Below, piece by piece: positions 1-8,378 of a stretch of DNA of 64,000 nucleotides; the stretch's first letter is position 1, and every line of letters begins with the position of its first letter. Origin of the DNA: Deinococcus humi. Lineage in GTDB: Bacteria > Deinococcota > Deinococci > Deinococcales > Deinococcaceae. Location of the stretch: NCBI RefSeq assembly GCF_014201875.1, contig NZ_JACHFL010000019.1, forward strand, positions 1-64,000. Direction: 5' to 3'. Below the pieces are notes generated by a model. It was given only the letters and a program-made list of their open reading frames with translations, was not told the origin of the DNA and made no database searches. The translations under genes and the position numbers were made by a program.

Positions 1-968
1 CCGTAGACATTGGGATTCATGCCGTAGCCGTTGGAGTTGCGCACCGTCAGGTTCATGAACCAGCCGCGGATCAGTTCGCCACGGCCGCGCAGGTTCGAGC
101 CTTCGATGATGACCGGCTCGCTGGTCTTGACATAGACCGCCGGCACCTTAGGGTCCAGGCTCTGCCAGTTGCCACGGTAAGTGCCACCCTTGGTGATTAC
201 CAGCGGACCGCTGTACTTCACGTTGGTAGCAGGGGCCGGGGATGGATTGGAGGGAGGCGTGGGCGTCGGGGCAGGCGTGCCGGAGGTTTTGCAGTCGGTG
301 AGCATGGCTCCGCCCCAGTCGGCGTGGTCGTAGTCGATGTTGTCGCCGGCGTCGGTGACCACCAGCTTGAGTTCCTTGCGACCAGCAACACTTACATTGA
401 CGGTCTTCGCTTTATCCGCCCCGGTCATTTTGCCGCTGTCGAAGAGCTTGGTGCCGTCGGCGTAAACCTGAAAGATGACGCTGCCACGGCTGCCCACCTC
501 ATCGTCGAGGCCGACATCGCTGATAAAGCGGCTGCACTGACCGTTCAGGTTGAAGGTCATCGACGAGTTGGCGTGGATGCCAAACCCGCTGTCGTACTTC
601 TTCCCATTGATGCTCAGCTTGCTTCCGTCCTTGGAGCCTTTCTCGCCGTTACTCATATTCCGTTCGGCAGGACCCCAGCCACTCGTGGCGGCCGTCCACG
701 GCTCGTTGCTCAGCAGGTTGTTGCCGGACCTGAGGGCCTGCGCCTGCAATTCCGTTGCCGTGGAATCCAGATCAGTCAAACCATTGTCATCAGAAACCCA
801 CGAGTGGTCCGTGCCGTCGTAGACGAACTGGCTACCATCCCGTTCATCTGCCTGCGGCTGCTGATCCACCTGGGGCTGAGGCGCAGCGGGCTGCTGGGAG
901 CAGGCGGCCAGGGTCAGGGTCAGTGCGAGAGCGGTCAGGGAGAAAGCGGAGCGTTGGGATTGGGGCAT
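1..968 (-). CDS. Secreted NPCBM-domain lipoprotein (3' end outside window)
   Basis: N-terminal part of a secreted lipoprotein; the frame runs off the left edge after about 322 residues. It opens with a signal peptide ending in lipobox LAAC, lipidated Cys at residue 23, so the protein should be membrane-anchored and extracytoplasmic. Residues about 85-225 have the layout of an NPCBM carbohydrate-binding module (GWGPAERNMSNGE, DSGFGIHANS, SDVGLDDEVG, DYDHADWGGA). A Pro/Thr linker (about 229-246) leads to a C-terminal part (VKTSEPVIIEGSNLRG) that resembles the first turns of a right-handed parallel beta-helix, as in pectate-lyase-like proteins. The ATG is preceded by AAGAGGAAA at good spacing. 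Domain family assignment is by motif; ligand and any enzymatic activity are unknown. Confidence 0.75.
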   Translation of the reverse strand, partial: MPQSQRSAFSLTALALTLTLAACSQQPAAPQPQVDQQPQADERDGSQFVYDGTDHSWVSDDNGLTDLDSTATELQAQALRSGNNLLSNEPWTAATSGWGPAERNMSNGEKGSKDGSKLSINGKKYDSGFGIHANSSMTFNLNGQCSRFISDVGLDDEVGSRGSVIFQVYADGTKLFDSGKMTGADKAKTVNVSVAGRKELKLVVTDAGDNIDYDHADWGGAMLTDCKTSGTPAPTPTPPSNPSPAPATNVKYSGPLVITKGGTYRGNWQSLDPKVPAVYVKTSEPVIIEGSNLRGRGELIRGWFMNLTVRNSNGYGMNPNVY

Positions 969-1947
969 GTGGGTTTCCTCTTGAAATGAAACTGGGATGA
1001 CTGGATCGATTTAGGTCGTGCTTCAAACCTGAAAGCGTGGCCTTCAACGATCGCGTCGGGCGGAGGCGGTGGCCAGTTGGAGACAGAAGCTGTCTTGTTC
1101 TGTTGCCAGAGCGCGCCTTGGTGCTTGCACAGTCACCTTAACTAAATCTTATTAGAGCTATCTGCAGAGCTCTCCCACATAACGATTCTCATGTCGCTCA
1201 TGGTGCCAATGTTTCTTGTCTAGGTTCCTCTTTCTTTCGCTTCGACATGTGGTGACGCGTAACACGCTTTGGGAGTCCACCACGGTTTTCCCTGATATTC
1301 AGCCCCGCCTCCTCGTTTTCCAAAATGCATTCCTTCACTGCTCTGGAGAAGGATCAAGTTCTCTCATCTACTGGCCCGCAGTTCTTCATTTACAGGATTA
1401 TCTGCAGCTAAATCCCCATAACAAAGGCTCTCCACCCCAAGGCCCCCCACGGCCTGAGGACAGGGAGTCGTGAAACGAGCATCGACAGAATCAGGACACG
1501 GGTCAGTCGCTTCACCTGTGGCAATGAACCACAGAGGACTGATGTGCGAATCCGCCGTCTTGCGACAGGAAGTTCAGCGTCGCGGCAGAGGGAGAAGTAG
1601 GGATAGTCTGCCTGCTACTTGGAAAGAGCACTTGGAATGGTCCAATCGCCCTTCATGGGTTTGCAAGGAGCAAATTCATTGACCTCAGGTTCTGTGTTCA
1701 CTGACTGACCTGACGCGCACTTCTAGCCCGAGACGGCGATATGCAGCAGTATCGATAAGCCACAAGAAAATACGGCAGCGTCGTGGCTACCGTATTTAAA
1801 GTCGAGTTCAGCGCAACCCTGCGATCAGGCGCCGCCAGGAGTTCAGCCTTCAACAGGCTCGACAGACCTGGCAAGTCATGCCACAATGGCCGGCCAACTG
1901 CGCCCAGAGGTTCGGGCCTTGTTGAGACTTCTCAGTCCCTGTTGGGT
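969..1947. other. Intergenic stretch with no supported gene
   Basis: About 1 kb between the lipoprotein start and a small membrane protein. Short open frames occur on both strands but none has Deinococcus-like codon use together with a start signal, and none has a recognisable motif. The stretch is less GC-rich than its surroundings, which fits decayed or non-coding DNA. No tRNA, terminator or clear repeat was seen. Confidence 0.5.
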
Positions 1948-2163
1948 TTACGCCACCGACTCCCGGACAATGCCGCCCGTCAAACCGTCATTGATCCAGA
2001 GGTTTACTTGCAGGTTGCTGCTTGGAACCACAGGACCCATCTCTTCCGTCGGCACATGCCAACGCTCACCCTTCACAGTCCTGATCACAACCGAGACGGC
2101 CAGCGCCACCAGCAGGCAGAGCGCGATGGCGGCGGGCAACAGCGCAATCATCAGGAAGGTCAT
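1948..2163 (-). CDS. Small membrane protein, unknown function
   Basis: A 71-residue frame with one strongly hydrophobic segment at residues about 2-26 (LIALLPAAIALCLLVALAV type) followed by a basic stop-transfer RTVKGER and a polar tail, as in a single-pass inner membrane protein with its tail outside the membrane. No family is recognised. The frame stays open further upstream, but the hydrophobic segment fits an ATG at its edge. The 6+6 inverted repeat CTGACA-N6-TGTCAG lies about 34-51 nt upstream. No neighbour on the same strand suggests a function. Coding status is probable rather than certain. Confidence 0.4.
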   Translation of the reverse strand: MTFLMIALLPAAIALCLLVALAVSVVIRTVKGERWHVPTEEMGPVVPSSNLQVNLWINDGLTGGIVRESVA

Positions 2164-2409
2164 ACGCCACTTTGACTGTAGATCCCTCTCGAGACTCTGA
2201 CAGAATTTTGTCAGCGTTTGCATTAAGATATTTATACTCATCCGATACACATATAAGAAGATTGAAACTGAACTCCTATTCGAGTTGTTTCGTCGTTTGG
2301 CACGCATGATCCTCTCTCCACAGGCCCACCTGATGCTGCGACGGAGACCTCCGATCTACCCGTCCTCAGCTCACGGACGGCACGCTGCCCTCGCCCCTAG
2401 ACTCATGGC

Positions 2410-3600
2410 ATGTCAACCTCTTTATCAGAACGCCTGAGTGCCGAACTTTCGGGCTTGAGGAACAGCGGACTGCTGATCAGACCACGGGTGTTGGACGGAG
2501 CCAACCGCGCCCGGATGCGGGTGGACGGGCGCGAGGTGGTGAACTTGGCGAGCAACAACTATCTGGGCTTCGCCGATCATCCCCGCCTCAAGGAAAGGGC
2601 CGCCGCCTACCTGCGTGAGTGGGGAGTGGGGGCCGGGGCCGTGCGGACTATTGCCGGGACACTGCGGATCCACGAGGAACTGGAAGAACAGTTGGCCGCG
2701 TTCAAGCACACCGGCAGCGCACTGGTGCTGCACAGCGGTTTTACCACCAACCAGGGGGTGCTGGGCGCGCTTCTCAAGGAAGGCGATCTGGTGGTCAGCG
2801 ATGAACTGAACCACGCCAGCATCATTGACGGGTTGCGGCTGACCAAGGCCACCAAGAAGGTCTACAAGCACTCGGACGCCGCCGATCTGGAACGCATCCT
2901 GAAAGAAAATGACACGGACGGTCTGAAATTGGTGGTGACCGACGGCGTGTTCAGCATGGACGGCGATCTGGCCCCACTGGACAAGCTGATTGAGGTGGCC
3001 CGCAAATACGGCGCGATCACGTATGTCGACGATGCCCACGGCAGCGGCGTGATGGGCGAGGCCGGACGCGGCACAGTGCATCACTTCGGCTTCGAGCATG
3101 CTGACGACGTGATTCAGGTGGGTACTCTCAGCAAGGCCTGGGGAGGCGTGGGCGGCTACGCTGCCGGACACGCTGATCTGCGCGAACTGCTGATCAACCG
3201 TGCGAGGCCCTACCTCTTCTCCACCGCGCAGCCCCCGGCCGTGGTGGGCGGTCTGGTGGCGGCCATCGAGGAAGTGCAGCGCGATCCCTCGCTGATGCGG
3301 CGGCTGTGGGACAACACGCACTACTTCAAGGCCGAACTGGGCAAGCTGGGCTTCGATACCATGGGCAGCGTCACCCCCATTACCCCGGTCCTGTTCGGCG
3401 AGGCCGAGGCCGCCTTCGAAGCCAGCCGACTGCTGTTCGAGGAAGGCATCTTCGCCGTGGGCCTGGGCTTTCCCACGGTGCCCCGCGGCAGCGCCCGCAT
3501 CCGCAACATCGTGACTGCGGAGCATACCCGTGACGATCTGGATCAGGCCCTGTCGGCCTACGAGAAGGTGGGGCGCAAGCTGAAAGTGGCAGGCGTCTGA
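2410..3600 (+). CDS. kbl: Glycine C-acetyltransferase (2-amino-3-ketobutyrate CoA ligase)
   Basis: Alpha-oxoamine synthase, 396 residues, fold-type I PLP enzyme. KBL condenses glycine with acetyl-CoA to 2-amino-3-oxobutyrate, the reversible last step of threonine breakdown. Seen in the sequence: NLASNNYLGF near the N-terminus, GSGV after the DDAH aspartate motif (VDDAHGSGVMGE), and the PLP lysine K242 in TLSKAWGG. The family also contains BioF (8-amino-7-oxononanoate synthase), and in the related Thermus a dual KBL/BioF activity has been described, so a biotin role cannot be excluded. No threonine dehydrogenase or bio gene is adjacent. The start follows a TAGACT hexamer (2398-2403) by 6 nt with no Shine-Dalgarno, as in a leaderless mRNA. 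The next gene overlaps its stop. Confidence 0.88.
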   Translation: MSTSLSERLSAELSGLRNSGLLIRPRVLDGANRARMRVDGREVVNLASNNYLGFADHPRLKERAAAYLREWGVGAGAVRTIAGTLRIHEELEEQLAAFKHTGSALVLHSGFTTNQGVLGALLKEGDLVVSDELNHASIIDGLRLTKATKKVYKHSDAADLERILKENDTDGLKLVVTDGVFSMDGDLAPLDKLIEVARKYGAITYVDDAHGSGVMGEAGRGTVHHFGFEHADDVIQVGTLSKAWGGVGGYAAGHADLRELLINRARPYLFSTAQPPAVVGGLVAAIEEVQRDPSLMRRLWDNTHYFKAELGKLGFDTMGSVTPITPVLFGEAEAAFEASRLLFEEGIFAVGLGFPTVPRGSARIRNIVTAEHTRDDLDQALSAYEKVGRKLKVAGV

Positions 3601-3986
3601 TCGACTACCGCGTGCGCGAGTGGCCACAGCTGGCGGCGCTGGGAGAACTTCGTGAGGCCGCGTGGGGCGGGCGGGATGACGGGCACGGATGGCCGCCCGT
3701 GCTCGGACGCAGCCTGACCTGGGTCACCGCCTTCAACGGCGAAACGCTGGTGGGCTTCGTCAACGTCGCCTGGGACGGTGGTGTGCATGCCTTTTTGCTG
3801 GACACCACGGTTCATCCAGATTGGGGGCGACGCGGAATAGGGAGCAGTCTCGTCAGGGCGGCTACGCAGGCAGCAAAAGCGGAGGGGATCCACTGGCTCC
3901 ATGTCGATTATGAGCCACAGTTACAGACCTTCTATAGGTTGTGCGGCTTCCAGCCCACGTCAGCGGGACTCCTGAAACTGAATTGA
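3597..3986 (+). CDS. GNAT-family N-acetyltransferase
   Basis: A protein of about 125-130 residues with the acetyl-CoA-binding signature of GNATs: a beta4 strand (AFLLDTTVHPDW) followed by RRGIGSSLV, the Q/R-x-x-G-x-G/A pyrophosphate loop, and a C-terminal FYRLCGFQPT as in many small-molecule or protein acetyltransferases. Substrate unknown. Homologues usually begin with a strand like IDYRVREW, which is in frame here only from a CTG at 3597 that overlaps the kbl stop; a GTG at 3612 would remove that strand. Both starts are possible; tight coupling to kbl suggests one transcript. No ATG is available near the N-terminus. Confidence 0.75.
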   Translation: MIDYRVREWPQLAALGELREAAWGGRDDGHGWPPVLGRSLTWVTAFNGETLVGFVNVAWDGGVHAFLLDTTVHPDWGRRGIGSSLVRAATQAAKAEGIHWLHVDYEPQLQTFYRLCGFQPTSAGLLKLN

Positions 3987-4029
3987 TCCTTCCGCTCCCT
4001 CTCAGGCCGGCCCAGCTATCATCGGCCCC

Positions 4030-4758
4030 ATGACCGCCGCACCGAAAAAGCCCTCCGTGGGTGACAAACAGGACAAGGGCAGCGACGTGCAGGCCATGTT
4101 CGCCGACATTGCTCCTCGTTACGATCTGCTCAACCGCGTCCTGAGTCTGGGGGTGGACCGAGGCTGGCGGCGGGAGGCGGCGCGCGAAGCCCTTGCCTTT
4201 GCCCCCACGCGGGTCCTGGATGTGGCGACTGGGACGGCAGATTTCGCGCTGGAACTGAAACGCCGTTCGCCGGACTCGGAGGTGGTGGGCAGCGATTTTG
4301 TGCCGCAGATGCTGGCAATCGGGCGAGCCAAGGCGGCCTCACGGCATCTCGAGATCGTCCTGGAAGAAGGAGATGCGCTGAACCTGCCCTACCCGGACGG
4401 CAGTTTCGACAGCGTGACCTGCGCTTTTGGGTTCCGCAACTTCGCCGACTACGCGCGTGGGCTGTCGGAGTTCTGGAGGGTGCTGGCCCCCGGCGGGCGG
4501 GCTGTGATCCTGGAGTTTCCACCGCCCCGCGCCGGGCTGTTCGGGTCTCTTTTCCGCTTCTACTTCCAGCATGTCCTGCCCCGCATCGGCGGCCTGATCA
4601 GCGGCAACGCGGGGGCATACACCTACCTGCCCGAGAGCGTGCTGGCCTTTCCGCCCCCCGAACGCTTGGCCGACCTGATGCAGGCCACAGGCTTCCGCAC
4701 CCGTTACCGCCTGCTGACCTTTGGCATCGCGGCCATCCATGTGGGGGACAAGCTGTAG
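4030..4758 (+). CDS. menG: Demethylmenaquinone methyltransferase
   Basis: Class I SAM-dependent methyltransferase of the UbiE/MenG family, 242 residues, which C-methylates demethylmenaquinone in the last step of menaquinone synthesis. Motifs: VQAMFADIAPRYDLLNRVLS (UbiE signature, about residues 21-40), SAM-binding VLDVATGTADFALEL, and the second UbiE motif FGFRNFADYARGLSEFWRVL, then LEFPPP. Menaquinone is the respiratory quinone in this phylum. The ATG is 7 nt after TATCAT (4017-4022) and has no Shine-Dalgarno, consistent with a leaderless start. The UbiA-type prenyltransferase at 55.4-56.3 kb may act in the same pathway. Confidence 0.92.
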   Translation: MTAAPKKPSVGDKQDKGSDVQAMFADIAPRYDLLNRVLSLGVDRGWRREAAREALAFAPTRVLDVATGTADFALELKRRSPDSEVVGSDFVPQMLAIGRAKAASRHLEIVLEEGDALNLPYPDGSFDSVTCAFGFRNFADYARGLSEFWRVLAPGGRAVILEFPPPRAGLFGSLFRFYFQHVLPRIGGLISGNAGAYTYLPESVLAFPPPERLADLMQATGFRTRYRLLTFGIAAIHVGDKL

Positions 4759-4919
4759 AGCGGGAAGGCTGTTCTGATTCAGGGAGAGTGGAACCAGTCA
4801 CCCCCATCACTAAAAGCCTCGTCTTCAGCCACCAGACACGCCCAGTTCCGCACCACGGTACGGGTGCGCTGCCCTGGGCTTGACCTCGGCGTGGGCCAGC
4901 AGTTGAGTGGGCTCAGTCC

Positions 4920-6401
4920 TTACTGTCCGGCAGGCGTGGACCAAGCGGCGAGAGCGGCCCGCGCCACCGCCACCTCGTCCCAGGGGAGGGTTTCGTGCGC
5001 GCGTTCCAGTGTGTCCTCCGGTCCCTTGCCCGCCAGCAGCACGGTGTCGCCTGATCGCGCCTGCCCGATGATCCAGGCGATGGCCTCTGCCCGGTCTGGG
5101 ATGGTGGTGAACGTCCCCTGTCCCCCCTCCCGCGCCCCGCGTTCCATCTCGCGCAGGATGTCGTCCAGGGGGGTGTCGCGGCAGTCTTCCTCGGTGAAGA
5201 CGGCGTGATCGGCCAGCCGGGAGGCCACCTCGCCCAGCGGCGCGCGCTTTCCCGGATCGCGCGGCCCACCCGCCGAACCGATGAGCACCCAGAGACGGCC
5301 CGGCGTGGTGGTCCGCAACGTTGCCAACGCTTTTTCCAGGCTGGGCGGCGTGTGCGCGAAATCCACGATCACGCGGGGCAGATCCTCTCCGGCGGCCAGC
5401 AGTTCCATGCGGCCTGGCACCCCCCGGAAGGAGGCCAGCCCCGCGATCAGTTGTTCAGCCGTCGCGCCGAGCTGCGCCGCCGCCGCCATGCCGGCCAGCG
5501 CGTTCGCCACGTTGAAGCGTCCGATCATGGGAAGATTGGCCCGGAATTCACCCAGCGGCGAGGTCACCCGGAACGTCAGACCGTTGACCCCCTCCTCGAC
5601 TTCAGACGCGCTCCAGTCGGCCTGCTCACCCTCGGCGCTGTACGTCGTTTCACCCCCGGCCAGACCGGTCAGTCGTACCGTCCACGGATCGTCTGCATTC
5701 AGGACGGCGTGACGGGCGCGTTCCACCAGCTTGCGTTTCTCGGTGAAGTAGTTCTCCACGGTGCCGTGGAAATCCAGATGTTCGCGGCTCAGGTGAGTCC
5801 AGACCGCCACAGCCCAGTCCACACCGCGCACCCGGTCCAGCGCCAGGGCGTGACTGCTGGCCTCCAGCACTGCCGCGTCCGCGCCCGCCGTGACCAGCTC
5901 GCGCAGGGTGCGCTGGACCTGTGGGGCCTCCGGGGTGGTGAAGTGAGCCGGAAAATGTCGCAGTTGGCCGTCCGGCAACTCGTAGCCCACCGTGCTGAGA
6001 AGTCCTGTTTTCAGGCCAGCCGCCCGCAGCAGATGGCGGGTCAACCACGCGGTGGTGGTCTTGCCGTCGGTCCCGGTGACGCCCACCACCCGCAATGCCC
6101 GGCTGGGGTGGTCTGCCAGCGCTGCTGCCGCGTCCGCCAGCGCCGCTCGGGCATCCGGTACGCGCAGGTACGGCAACGGCGAAACCAGACCGTCCGGCAG
6201 CCCCTCGCCCAGCACCGCCACCGCGCCCGCCCGCTGCACCTCCTGAAGAAAATTGTGGCCGTCGAAGCGTGCTCCACGAATCGCCACAAACACGTCGCCG
6301 GGTCCGGCCCAGTCAGCGTTGTGCGTGACGCCGCGCACCTGTGGATCTGGCAGATCGGTCAGGGAAAGATTGAGGGCGGCGGCCAGGGCTTGCAGACGCA
6401 T
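4920..6401 (-). CDS. murE: UDP-N-acetylmuramoyl-tripeptide synthetase (Mur ligase)
   Basis: ATP-dependent ligase that adds the third amino acid to UDP-MurNAc-L-Ala-D-Glu in peptidoglycan synthesis; 493 residues. Visible are the N-terminal UDP-binding part (VRGVTHNADWAGPGDVFVA), the P-loop GVTGTDGKTTTAWL, LEASSHALALDRV of the central domain, and the C-terminal IVDFAHTPPSLEKAL. The amino-acid-selecting loop that reads DNPR in diaminopimelate-adding enzymes reads TEEDCRDTP here; Deinococcus peptidoglycan contains L-ornithine, so an ornithine-type specificity is likely (inference). The chosen ATG lies 6 nt after TACCCT (6408-6413 on the opposite strand), a leaderless layout; the open frame upstream adds 26 residues with no homology. 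No other mur gene is adjacent. Confidence 0.93.
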   Translation of the reverse strand: MRLQALAAALNLSLTDLPDPQVRGVTHNADWAGPGDVFVAIRGARFDGHNFLQEVQRAGAVAVLGEGLPDGLVSPLPYLRVPDARAALADAAAALADHPSRALRVVGVTGTDGKTTTAWLTRHLLRAAGLKTGLLSTVGYELPDGQLRHFPAHFTTPEAPQVQRTLRELVTAGADAAVLEASSHALALDRVRGVDWAVAVWTHLSREHLDFHGTVENYFTEKRKLVERARHAVLNADDPWTVRLTGLAGGETTYSAEGEQADWSASEVEEGVNGLTFRVTSPLGEFRANLPMIGRFNVANALAGMAAAAQLGATAEQLIAGLASFRGVPGRMELLAAGEDLPRVIVDFAHTPPSLEKALATLRTTTPGRLWVLIGSAGGPRDPGKRAPLGEVASRLADHAVFTEEDCRDTPLDDILREMERGAREGGQGTFTTIPDRAEAIAWIIGQARSGDTVLLAGKGPEDTLERAHETLPWDEVAVARAALAAWSTPAGQ

Positions 6402-6701
6402 GCGCCGAGGGTAGCAGGGGCAGGCGTCAGGCGAGCGATTGCCATGTCGGGCAGCAACGGGGATATCCAAAGGACACATCAGACCACTCCAATCTCCGAG
6501 TTATTGCGCCCACCGAGCCTCCTGAAGGCATCACGCGCACCCCAACAGCTAATGCCATGCACCACATCTTCAACAGTCTGGGAGACGTCCTCTCAACTCT
6601 GAACTGCTCAAGGAATTATTTGAGCTCAGGTTGAGAACCTACTCCTGCCCAATTCCGTCCTTTAGACAATTTTTCCTCTTAATCAACACAACTGAAAAAT
6701 G

Positions 6702-6730
6702 TTGACAGAGTTTTGAAAATCTTTTACACT
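6702..6730 (+). promoter_or_regulatory. Sigma-70-type promoter of the NCS2 permease
   Basis: TTGACA (6702-6707), 17-bp spacer, TACACT (6725-6730), lying in an AT-rich block. It implies a leader of about 140 nt before the permease ATG. One of the clearest housekeeping promoters in the window. Confidence 0.75.
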
Positions 6731-6737
6731 CTGCGGA

Positions 6738-6878
6738 AATTAGACAGCTAAGTAAAGCCGGAGGAGCGGTAGGTGGGATAGGAAGCACGGGGAAAGCCTG
6801 GGCAGCACACGCAACGGGCCACTTCTAGACGCATCAACGCAATCTGCACTGACCCACACGGTCAGCTCCGGAGGAAAC
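6738..6878 (+). promoter_or_regulatory. Structured 5' leader of the permease mRNA
   Basis: Untranslated leader between the promoter and the permease start. A perfect 6-bp hairpin CTGACC-CACAC-GGTCAG (6849-6865) ends just before the Shine-Dalgarno, and CTCCGG (6866-6871), which runs into the GGAGG, can alternatively pair with CCGGAG further upstream near 6763. This could allow control of ribosome access. It does not match the purine (guanine/xanthine) aptamer consensus that I can recall, so it is not called a riboswitch. Confidence 0.3.
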
Positions 6879-8258
6879 ATGACGACAGCCCGTAACCCGA
6901 ACGCCGTCCACCCCGTCGACGAGGTTCTACCCCCGCAGAATATGATCGCCTTCGGCCTGCAGCACGTCCTGAGCATGTATGCCGGCATCGTGGCTGTGCC
7001 GCTGGTGCTGGCGACGGCGCTGGGCCTGGACAGCGAGACCGTGGTCCGCATCATCGGCGCAAGCTTTTTCATGTGCGGCGTCGCCACGCTGATCCAGACC
7101 ATCGGGTTCCCCGGTTTCGGGGCCAGGCTGCCCATCGTACAGGGCACCACCTTCGCCTCGGTGGCCACCATGATCGCCATTGGCAAGGCCTACGGGCTGC
7201 CGGGCATTTTTGGGGCGGTGATCGCCGGGGGCGTACTGACCGTGCTGCTCGCGCCGTATTTTTCCAGACTGTTGCGCTTCTTTCCGCCAGTGGTGGCCGG
7301 AACCGTGATCCTGATGATCGGGGTCTCGCTGATGCCCGTGGCGATCAAATGGGCTGGCGGCGGCGTACCCGGCACCCCCAACTTCGGTGATCCGGCCAAC
7401 CTGGGCCTGGCCACGCTGACCCTGGTGATCGTGCTGCTGCTCACGCGCTTTGGGCGGGGCTTCCTGAGCCGGGTGGCCGTCCTGCTGGGGCTGGTCATCG
7501 GTACCATCGTGGCCGCCGCGCTCGGTCTGGCCGACTTCTCCAAAGTGGCGAGCGCCCAGTGGTTCGGCTTCACCGCACCCTTCCATTTCGGCACGCCCAC
7601 CTTCAGCCTCGTTCCGGTGCTGTCCATGCTGCTGGTGATGCTGGTGGTCATGGTAGAAACCACCGCCGATCTGCTGGCGATTGGTGAGGTCACCGAGAAG
7701 GACGTGGATGCGGGCGACGTGGCCAGGGGCCTGCGCGCCGACGGCCTCTCCACCGCGCTTGGCGGCGTCTTCTGCGCCTTTCCTTTCACCGCCTTTGCCC
7801 AGAACGTCGGCCTGGTGCGCTTTACCGGAATCAAGAGCCGCTTCGTGGTGGCCGTGGCCGGCGTGATCCTAATGCTTCTAGGCTTTCTGCCCAAGCTGAG
7901 CGCGGTGGTCTCGGCTATTCCGCTGCCCGTGCTGGGCGGCGCTGGGCTGGTGTTGTTCGGCACGGTGGCCGCCGCCGGGGTGCAGACGCTGTCCAAGGTC
8001 AACATGAACGACACCCGCAACCTGATCATCGTGGCCGTCAGCGTGGCGCTGGGCGTGATTCCCTCCACCGTGCCCACCCTGTACGAGAAACTACCCGAAC
8101 AGGCCCAGCTCTTCCTGGACAGCGGCATCACTTCCGCCGCGCTGGCCGCGATCATCCTGAATATCCTGTTCAATATCGTGGGCAACAACACGCCGCACCC
8201 GTCCTCGCTGGCGACCTCGGCGAGCCACGCGCCGGAACCGGGCGATGTTCACAGCTGA
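6879..8258 (+). CDS. NCS2 nucleobase permease (xanthine/uric acid type)
   Basis: Polytopic membrane transporter of the nucleobase:cation symporter-2 family, 459 residues, with about 12-14 hydrophobic segments. It imports purine bases by ion symport across the cytoplasmic membrane. Diagnostic features are QHVLSMYAG near the N-terminus, the TM8 acidic motif VETTADLLAIGE, and the family signature QNVGLVRFTG (Q-N-x-G-x-x-x-x-T-G), which in characterised members goes with xanthine or urate. The closest named classes are PbuX, UacT and PucJ/K; the exact base is not decidable here. It has its own promoter, a long leader, a GGAGGAAAC ribosome site and a downstream terminator, so it is a single-gene unit. 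Confidence 0.88.
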   Translation: MTTARNPNAVHPVDEVLPPQNMIAFGLQHVLSMYAGIVAVPLVLATALGLDSETVVRIIGASFFMCGVATLIQTIGFPGFGARLPIVQGTTFASVATMIAIGKAYGLPGIFGAVIAGGVLTVLLAPYFSRLLRFFPPVVAGTVILMIGVSLMPVAIKWAGGGVPGTPNFGDPANLGLATLTLVIVLLLTRFGRGFLSRVAVLLGLVIGTIVAAALGLADFSKVASAQWFGFTAPFHFGTPTFSLVPVLSMLLVMLVVMVETTADLLAIGEVTEKDVDAGDVARGLRADGLSTALGGVFCAFPFTAFAQNVGLVRFTGIKSRFVVAVAGVILMLLGFLPKLSAVVSAIPLPVLGGAGLVLFGTVAAAGVQTLSKVNMNDTRNLIIVAVSVALGVIPSTVPTLYEKLPEQAQLFLDSGITSAALAAIILNILFNIVGNNTPHPSSLATSASHAPEPGDVHS

Positions 8259-8285
8259 TCCAGCCTAGCGCGGCAGCGTCTGGCG

Positions 8286-8313
8286 GCCCCTCTCCTCCGT
8301 GGAGGGGCTTTTT
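8286..8313 (+). terminator. Intrinsic terminator after the permease
   Basis: GCCCCTC (8286-8292) pairs with GAGGGGC (8302-8308), followed by five T (8309-8313). Confidence 0.85.
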
Positions 8314-8378
8314 CATCTGCCTCCGTCAGCGTGGCCTGCGCGTCCTCCCGCCCACCAGATGTGCCAGGATGCCCCCTG

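Noticed and set aside
2425..3627. Long open frame on the minus strand opposite kbl
   Set aside because: High-GC antisense shadow; low complexity, no motif, no start signal, and it exactly mirrors a well-identified gene.
6731..6878. Purine riboswitch in front of the NCS2 permease
   Set aside because: The conserved loop-loop and core bases of purine aptamers are not present; kept only as an unclassified leader.
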